A DNA stretch of 64,000 nt, taken from NCBI RefSeq assembly GCF_000003815.2, contig NC_049991.1, positions 4,016,437 to 4,080,436 of the forward strand, in the 5' to 3' direction. Numbering within the stretch: position 1 is the stretch's first letter; the number at the start of each line of letters is the position of its first letter. Below the pieces are notes generated by a model. It had not been told where the DNA came from. It ran no database searches and saw only the letters and a list, made by a program, of their open reading frames with translations. This document shows positions 59,901 to 64,000 of the stretch, one piece after another. This stretch comes from Branchiostoma floridae (lineage: Eukaryota; Chordata; Leptocardii; Amphioxiformes; Branchiostomatidae). Position numbers and translations under genes: made by a program.

Positions 59901-62900
59901 TCATGTAGTTTTTTAATAGAAGAAAGACCAAGTCAGTAATTCGATGTTTAAAAACTCTTTTTTGCGTGTGACTTTGTTTAACATCCAGGCTTTTTCCAAA
60001 ATACGCACCGGCCAGCTTTTTTCAGAAGCTTTCGTGTTTCTTTATAAGTTTGCGTAGCTCATGGTTGCCTTTTTCTCCTTGTCAGGAATTTAAAGAACTT
60101 TAATAGGCATAGGAATCTTTGGGTTTATTTGATAAGAATTGGGTAATCTGCAACCTTACCATCATGATCCTGATAGTTAACGTTCGCTCCCTGTAGAAAG
60201 CACCTCTTAAGCATGTCGACGTCTAGATCTGTGCCCTGGTTCTTAATCATGCTGCACAGATTCTTGTTCTCATAAGCATGTTGCAGATATCTCTCAATTT
60301 CGGGCTCACTGAGAAGAAAAATATCAGGCATATAAATGCAGAAATTTTATCCGAAAACGGATTTCCTCAGAAAGTGACATTTTCGTCTTTCATTACAAAC
60401 TGTATGTATCAATTTCTAGAATTTGTTCAAATTTGTAGATTAAGAATTCTATATTCCGAGGACTTGGTGATCCATTCTATATCAGCTTAATTTTGTATTC
60501 TTTAATTCTATAGGTCAAATGTGAAGGAGTGTAGTACCTTGGGTCAATAGATGCAGCAACATCGAGGGCTGTGTGATTATTTTTGTCTTTGTGCTCAAGG
60601 TTGACACTCTGAAAAAAATGAAATAAGCAAACATCAAATATCACATTCTATTCACACATATGTCGTATAAATCCCCGGACCGGATATTTTGAAATATAGT
60701 TAAAGTTATGACAATGATGTAGATAAAACGTTTGAATTTAAATTGTTACCCCGTTCTTTACGATGCGCTTAATCATCTCCAGCTTTCGTCCCATGATGGC
60801 CTGAATCAGACAATTGTGGATCAGCTCGTGTTGGTCGTTGAAGTCGGATGGAATACGGAGTAACCTGTGTGACAATCAGGAAGAGCAAAAAAGACACTGT
60901 CGGATATAGATATCAATATTGAAAACTGCTATAGCTAATTTAAATCTCGTAAACCGTCGTAGTCTTTTGAAACGGTCTTCTTTCTAGTTTTAATAGCCCA
61001 TAGCAAAATCTATCCACACTGTGATGTTTCTTGTCCCAGTAGGAAACCAATCTACCTAGCCATTGTCGAGTTATCTTGCTCACAGACTACAGACAGACAC
61101 ACACAAAATGAATGTTTCATGGAGGTAACTTTTCAGTTAAGAATTAGGTTGTCTTTAATTCATTGTAAAACGTTTTACATGAGACGGAAGTACTAGTACG
61201 GTAAACATGTTGTTGCAAATAACAAATGATATGCGTCATTATGATAGATATCGGTACTTACTCCTGAATCATATCGTATTCGTGCAAATTTCCTTGCCCG
61301 GCAGCCGTCAACAGTTTATGTTTTAGTAGTACACATATGTATTCTGCGCATTTGATGTTTCCAGCTTCTTGCGCTATCACATGGAGTCTCTTGCCCTCTA
61401 GATTGCGGTGCTTCAATAACTGTTTAGGATAAAAAGTGAAATATGAACTACTCTATTTTCATATATCTCAGAGATTAAAATATAGTTCAACATTTTCATT
61501 CCCTCCATTCCAAATTCTCTTATTGTTTGATATTATCTTAGTGTTAATCTGCCTTTTTGCGATCAACAGATCTTTTTTATTTAAGCTATAGTATTTTTTT
61601 GTTTGCTGAACACTTGATTGGTGTGACAACACACTTTTTTTCATGGCTGGCTTGACCGTTAGAGTAATCAATCAAAGACATCAAGGCAACAAAATGTCTA
61701 CGCAATATGTAATCATGAACAAAGTTGTATATTGTGACTGAACAATGAGGCATGCATAATTAGAAAAAAAGTAAATAAAACTTGGCGAGCACCTTTTTGT
61801 TTTCCGCATCATTCTCCATCAAGTACTTTAACGTCTCGACGTGATCTCCGTGCGCTCCGGCCGTGTGCTCTGGCAGCCCGAGATCGTGTCTATCCAGGTC
61901 CCGCTGGTGGATGTCAGCACCTATCAGAGTTAATCAAGAACATTTTTCCCAAGAAAGCACGTCAGTATCGTATTTTTAAGTCATGAACCCACAGTGAACA
62001 ATGTTACCACCACCACTCTAAATCCCCCTACTTTAAAATTAGAGTAGTCCTGTTATCTCACTCTGGTGCTGAGTCCTGGACAACACAATAAAGTTTGAAA
62101 CTCTTCAAAGTCCAGTCTGCGACATGTTTGTTACAAGATATCAAGCACGAACTTATCAATGACGTCGCGGATTTGATTGTACTGGCGGTCGGCACGGTAT
62201 ATAGGAACATAACTGTATCCAATATTCTAAAACGCACAGCAGAGCTGAGGATTTCCAACATGTGCCAAGCCGCAGTGGGAGGGTGATATCGATTGGAACA
62301 CTCTGTCACTAGTATACATTAAGGACAAACCTCCAGCAACATTGCCGGATACCATAGATTGCAAATTTTTGATTGACACAACGTGGAGGAGGAATGTATC
62401 AAGTCTAAAACTAATGAAAGTCTGTCAAACTTATTTCTAACAAATGTAGCATGTATAATGCATTATCATATGAAAATCCTTTCATTACAAGTCTTATTTG
62501 TGGCCCATTTTCATGATAAATTGACAGTACTCTGGGCTAGAAACGCAACAGTATCGCACGTCAGTGCACGTCAGTGCAAGAAAAAATAATACAACAGTGC
62601 CGCAGTGAACGAACCCTGCAGTGCCGCACCAATGCCCAAAGTGCAGTGAGATACCGCCTTGAAAGACATTCAGTAAACAAAGTCTACTAAAATATGATCG
62701 ATCATTACCATTCTGATGGAGGTCTCGGACGCGAGACTCGTCCCCTTGTATTGCTGCCTCCCTTGTTTGTTCATCAATAGCCTGGATAAGAAGGTCCAAA
62801 ACGTCACGGAAGTTGGATGCTCCTCTTCGCTGAACATGTAAACAAATACGGAAATGTACGTTTACACTGTCATCTTGCAATTTAAGTTAGTGAAGTCACT

Positions 62901-63667
62901 CTCAATAGATGCGGTCTTCAAAGTTCGTTGATGGTTTGATAAGGATCTTCCTTCATGCCTTTGGTTGACGAGAATTGTCGTCTAATTTAAAAGGGCAGGC
63001 AATGGTTATCTGCAGGAAATCATTCGATGATCCCGAAAAAAAATTTGAACGCCAATTAAGAAAGGAAACTGTTAGTTATCGGGATTGCACCCATGAACCA
63101 CAACAATGCGATATTAACTGATAGTCAGCTAACAGCAGAAGTATTAGACCAACAAGCAATACGATTCAGTGTTTACAGAAAAGTCATAACCTTTATTTCA
63201 GACCTCACCCTGACATGCCTAGATAACTCTTACATTAGAAGGGGTTCCCAAACTGCCATAGAATGCATTACCTGGTCAAAATAACCCGAAGAGGGTTTTG
63301 ACCCTGATAGACTAAAGAATTGATGGACTTAAGGACGTGAAAATATTTTTGATAGATTGAAGGAAATATCATGATAGACAAGAGGATGTTGAAATATTAC
63401 ACGACAGGTACAAGGGAATATCACATACAAACCAATAGCATGGTGACGATTGAAATGTTTGTTTGTTTTAAATTAACGTTAATTCAGGACTAGAAAAATA
63501 AAACGAATTTCACGTTAAGCCGACCTGTGCCAGTTGCTGCCACTTTTCACGAGCAATCTCCAGCGGCGTTTTGTTAGAACTTGGGTTTCTGAAAATGATG
63601 TCCTTGCCGTCTTCCAGGTACTTCCTCACAGCTTGCAGGTCACCACATTCAGCGGCTTCATACAGGT
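56963..63667 (-). CDS. Ankyrin-repeat protein, exons 1-11 seen in the window (5' end beyond window)
   Basis: Exons 63667-63525, 62829-62709, 61920-61793, 61419-61262, 60864-60750, 60608-60538, 60308-60160, 59269-59048, 58616-58416, 57680-57516 and 57064-56963 join without a break; all phases fit into exon 12. The whole chain of 24 exons gives 1,708 codons before the stop, and the first exon needs at least one more upstream (it starts in phase 1). Ankyrin signatures are clear in GNSPLILAVQCG, GWCPLHRAVKHG, GNTPLHLACHR and GFTPLMTATER, and weaker at the 5' end. Several introns fall in phase 1 right after the Gly of the repeat turn (G|GADI, G|NSPL, G|DGKM), the usual sign of exon-by-exon repeat growth. 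Probably an intracellular scaffold. The donor of the first exon (CACAG|GTCGGC) is weak. Confidence 0.85.
57945..58205 (-). repeat. tRNA-derived SINE, family A, antisense copy
   Basis: On the minus strand GGCTCAGGACAAAGAGGTCC, then a degraded box B, CACCGATCCTGTGCC and GGGTACCTAGCTTCGGTTAG match the copy at 5395 in order. It lies between exons 9 and 10 of the ankyrin gene. Confidence 0.7.
59799..59884 (+). repeat. Degenerate tRNA-Leu/Ser-like sequence
   Basis: GCATGGCCGAGCGGACTAACGC resembles the D-arm region of class II tRNAs. GCAGGTTCGAACCCC has box B, and a T-run at 59876-59884 could end Pol III transcription. The T stem and acceptor stem do not pair properly, so it is a pseudogene or SINE head, not a working tRNA. 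Confidence 0.4.
61045..61130. repeat. Dispersed repeat fragment with CAGACAGACACAC
   Basis: AACCAATCTACCTAGCCATT, GAGTTATCTTG, CACAGACTACAGACAGACAC and CATGGAGGTAA in the same order as at 44215. Intronic. Confidence 0.55.
62588..62665. mobile_element. Half copy of the GTGGTATCTCACTGC MITE
   Basis: CCGCAGTGAACGAACCCTGCAG...GTGCAGTGAGATACCGCCTT matches the right end of the element at 17219-17442. The left end is missing. It lies between ankyrin exons 2 and 3, 44 bp from the exon 2 donor. Confidence 0.55.
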
Positions 63668-63903
63668 CTGCAAAATGGCTATTGTAAGATATGATGCTGC
63701 GTGCATATATTTGCTGATTTAACATTCAGGTAACTTTCACATCTTTGTAGCTAACCATGGATACAAAAGTACTAGTGGTTTGGACCCTTTGATGGATTTA
63801 ATGACATTTTGTCTTTAACATTCTCATCTCTCTCTCTTAATAATCATATCATTTCTAACCAGAGTTCTTCGACCTTTGCCACCAGGTATTTCAAGTGTAA
63901 TGA

Positions 63904-64000
63904 GTATCATATCATATCATATCATATCATATCATATTATATCATATCATATCATATCATATAACGTAAATCATCTATCATATATCATATTATATCATAT
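63904..64000. repeat. (ATCAT)n microsatellite at the window edge
   Basis: About ten pentamer units of ATCAT/ATATC with a few changes, continuing to the last base. Confidence 0.95.

Noticed and set aside
63904-64000. Spaced direct repeats as a CRISPR-like array
   Set aside because: It is a pentanucleotide microsatellite in animal DNA with no spacers.

Overview
The window is animal genomic DNA, most likely from a cephalochordate (amphioxus, Branchiostoma). Genes are split by short GT-AG introns, the carboxylesterases and leucine-rich-repeat receptor look like deuterostome proteins, and the non-coding DNA is full of short inverted-repeat elements, tRNA-derived SINEs and microsatellites. The species assignment is inference. 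One assembly gap of 545 N lies at 8394-8938. All exon joins below were made by eye from splice consensus and codon phase, without transcripts or database searches.

Layout. (1) 340-4737, minus: five exons of a membrane-anchored, HNK-1-type carbohydrate sulfotransferase whose 3' end lies beyond the left edge. (2) 7903-13360, plus: a secreted cysteine-rich repeat protein with a TATA promoter, built of phase 1-1 exons that have duplicated with their introns. (3) 14815-35915, minus: nine-exon cholinesterase-like carboxylesterase A (620 aa, C-terminal membrane anchor), with a 13.7-kb intron between exons 4 and 5. (4) 20682-24089, plus: a leucine-rich-repeat transmembrane gene that is intronless over its coding region, nested antisense in that intron; its cytoplasmic tail ends in nine 28-residue repeats. 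(5) 36815-39263, plus: carboxylesterase B (615 aa), head-to-head with A about 0.9 kb away, with one coding intron at the same site and phase as A's last intron. (6) 41152-63667, minus: 24 consecutive exons with compatible phases (1,708 codons plus stop) of a very large ankyrin-repeat/coiled-coil protein whose 5' end lies beyond the right edge.

Repeats. There are two piggyBac-like non-autonomous elements with TTAA ends, a Tc1/mariner relic with long inverted ends and recognisable transposase motifs, several other inverted-repeat MITEs (some beside exons), one SINE family with at least four copies and a fragment, a 163-bp satellite-like array at 45.8-46.6 kb, and an array of five CACGTG boxes spaced 11 bp apart.

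Functionally, both esterases keep the complete catalytic triad and a C-terminal anchor, so they are probably cell-surface hydrolases that could share a promoter region. The nested LRR protein looks like a surface receptor with many potential phosphorylation sites. The ankyrin protein has a C-terminal half that I cannot assign to a known family. No operon logic applies.
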